46,596 bases of DNA, from positions 1 to 46,596 of the forward strand of contig JALLOF010000012.1 of the NCBI GenBank assembly GCA_027717595.1. Direction: 5' to 3'. The DNA comes from Nitrospinae bacterium AH_259_B05_G02_I21. GTDB taxonomy: Bacteria; JADFOP01. The notes under the pieces were generated by a model. That model saw nothing but the letters and a program-made list of their open reading frames with translations. It searched no databases and was not told the DNA's origin. Positions 45,840-46,596 of the stretch are shown piece by piece (position 1 is the first letter of the stretch; each line of letters opens with the position of its first letter). The position numbers and the translations under genes were made by a program.

Positions 45840-45855
45840 TGGCACCGACTTTGCA
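45840..45855 (+). promoter_or_regulatory. Sigma-54 promoter 1
   Basis: TGGCACCGACTTTGCA has GG at 45841-45842 and GC at 45853-45854 with the required 10-bp spacing, and fits TGGCACG-N4-TTGCA almost perfectly. It drives the small membrane protein gene at 45946. The gap 45622-45945 otherwise has no gene. Confidence 0.8.
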
Positions 45856-45945
45856 GTAGATTATGATTACCTCTTAGGTCCAAGAGATGGACCAAACGCA
45901 CATCTGTGCACACAGGATATTGAAAGGAACAGGGCGGCAAGGACT

Positions 45946-46155
45946 ATGGAATCGTTAGGGCTCATGTTTGCCGTAATTATCGCGACGGGGATAGTGTACC
46001 TAGCGCATCTACAACGCCGAATATTGGACATCCAGGAGGCTCTCATTGGTCATTTCATCGATTTAGTCAAGCATGAAAGTCACGTTCCCCCCGTCGTCGT
46101 TGACGAGGATATTCTGCGAAAGGTCATCTCACTCAAAAAAGAAAAGAATGGATAA
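45946..46155 (+). CDS. Small single-span membrane protein under sigma-54 control
   Basis: A 69-residue protein: one N-terminal membrane helix (SLGLMFAVIIATGIVYLAHL), then a cytoplasmic amphipathic region (QRRILDIQEALIGHFIDLVK) and a charged tail ending LKKEKNG. No family recognised. ATG 45946 follows AAGGA; the frame upstream to 45805 would run through the sigma-54 promoter and is rejected. Position about 90 bp after a sigma-54 promoter and next to an NtrC-type regulator suggests a stress-induced membrane peptide. Confidence 0.65.
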   Translation: MESLGLMFAVIIATGIVYLAHLQRRILDIQEALIGHFIDLVKHESHVPPVVVDEDILRKVISLKKEKNG

Positions 46156-46354
46156 ACCCCGCCGAGGTTCCGATAGGGACGCCTGAGCCCGATTACTTCT
46201 TCAATCTATATGGCCCCAAGCAGGTTTCTCCACCAACCTGAGGATTGAAAGTCTCTTTCCACGGCTACCATCCAGCCCTCATCCACCGTGCGGCCTTTGA
46301 ATAATACGTTCCTCGATGGCTTTGAGGGGCCCATCCTCCCCTTTGTATCCTTTC

Positions 46355-46369
46355 CTACACCCGTTGTAT
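46355..46369. promoter_or_regulatory. Palindromic upstream activator site 2
   Basis: CTACACCCGTTGTAT is the second copy of the CTACA-N5-TGTA(G) palindrome, 179 bp upstream of the second sigma-54 promoter. Confidence 0.55.
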
Positions 46370-46533
46370 GGTTACCAACACTTCTTGGCCCGCCTCGGCC
46401 CCCCCCGGGCCTCTCCCTCGGCGGGATGAACGCCACGGGCCATTATCGGCTTGACGATAAGTCCTTTTCTTTCAATGGGTATCGTGTGCGCGGCTGCCCA
46501 AATGGGCTTTTGCTGGAGGGCGATCTCCCCCGA

Positions 46534-46549
46534 TGGCACCGAATTTGCT
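46534..46549 (+). promoter_or_regulatory. Sigma-54 promoter 2
   Basis: TGGCACCGAATTTGCT has GG at 46535-46536 and GC at 46547-46548, 10 bp apart. It points to a gene beyond the window end. Apart from this and its palindrome, 46156-46596 contains no gene I can support. Confidence 0.78.
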
Positions 46550-46596
46550 CTATAGAGCAGTGAACCGGATAAAACACCGGCTGGGTGCCATCATCC

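Noticed and set aside
46206-46563. Two overlapping ORFs near the window end
   Set aside because: They are on opposite strands, run across the sigma-54 activator site, and show no protein family; the DNA is better explained as promoter region.

Overview
The window looks like a piece of chromosome from an uncultured, GC-rich, Gram-negative (diderm) bacterium. Evidence for a diderm: a sigma-E type operon (rpoE, zinc anti-sigma factor, RseB-like protein, DegP), lipoproteins, and a periplasmic PpiC-type isomerase. Two NtrC-type sigma-54 activators, a one-piece tmRNA next to smpB, bioB, ligA, glmU-glmS and fumC are all bacterial core genes. I cannot name the phylum from the sequence; lineages such as NC10, Nitrospirota or the former Deltaproteobacteria would fit.

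Layout. (1) 1-4.6 kb is an AT-richer accessory stretch: a GYD-domain protein, a TenA-like protein, then three consecutive genes interrupted only by in-frame stop codons (a TPR protein, a rhodanese, a cobalamin adenosyltransferase), then an unknown protein. Copies of one roughly 75-120 bp hairpin repeat separate them. In the rhodanese both interruptions are UGA, they fall exactly on the two cysteines of the family CxC active-site motif, and a bacterial-SECIS-like hairpin follows. It is therefore a candidate selenoprotein with a Sec-x-Sec site. (2) 4.6-32.7 kb is a GC-rich core block: a TauE/SafE-Ca2+/H+ antiporter fusion behind a structured leader RNA, hfq-like and PpiC genes, ribokinase, Opp/Dpp ATPases, cold-shock protein, YjbQ, ADP-ribosylglycohydrolase, FUN14, glycogen debranching enzyme, a PQQ-type sugar dehydrogenase, bioB, sodA, ssrA-smpB, ligA, a deleted htrA paralogue, the rpoE-rseA-rseB-degP cluster with its own ECF promoter, ntrBC and glmU-glmS. 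(3) 32.7-39 kb is a second accessory stretch with the same hairpin repeats: a CGFS glutaredoxin plus BolA pair, a DCC thiol oxidoreductase, a small membrane protein, and a probable defence cluster (RecB/Cas4-like PD-(D/E)XK nuclease, a broken relative of it, and a DUF262-DUF1524 GmrSD-like protein). (4) 39-46.6 kb holds an NAD(P)-binding epimerase bracketed by a duplicated fumC 3' end, fumC, a small four-Cys protein, and a membrane sensor kinase with its NtrC-type regulator. That pair is followed by two sigma-54 promoters of the same architecture: a CTACA-N5-TGTAG palindrome about 178 bp upstream of a near-consensus -24/-12 element.

How the parts work together. The rpoE cluster is a self-regulated envelope-stress unit that runs on into ligA. 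ssrA and smpB form the trans-translation pair. The kinase/regulator pair at 42.5-45.6 kb probably controls the two sigma-54 promoters beside it, one driving a small membrane protein and the other a gene beyond the window. Everything rests on reading translations and bases by eye; no searches were run.
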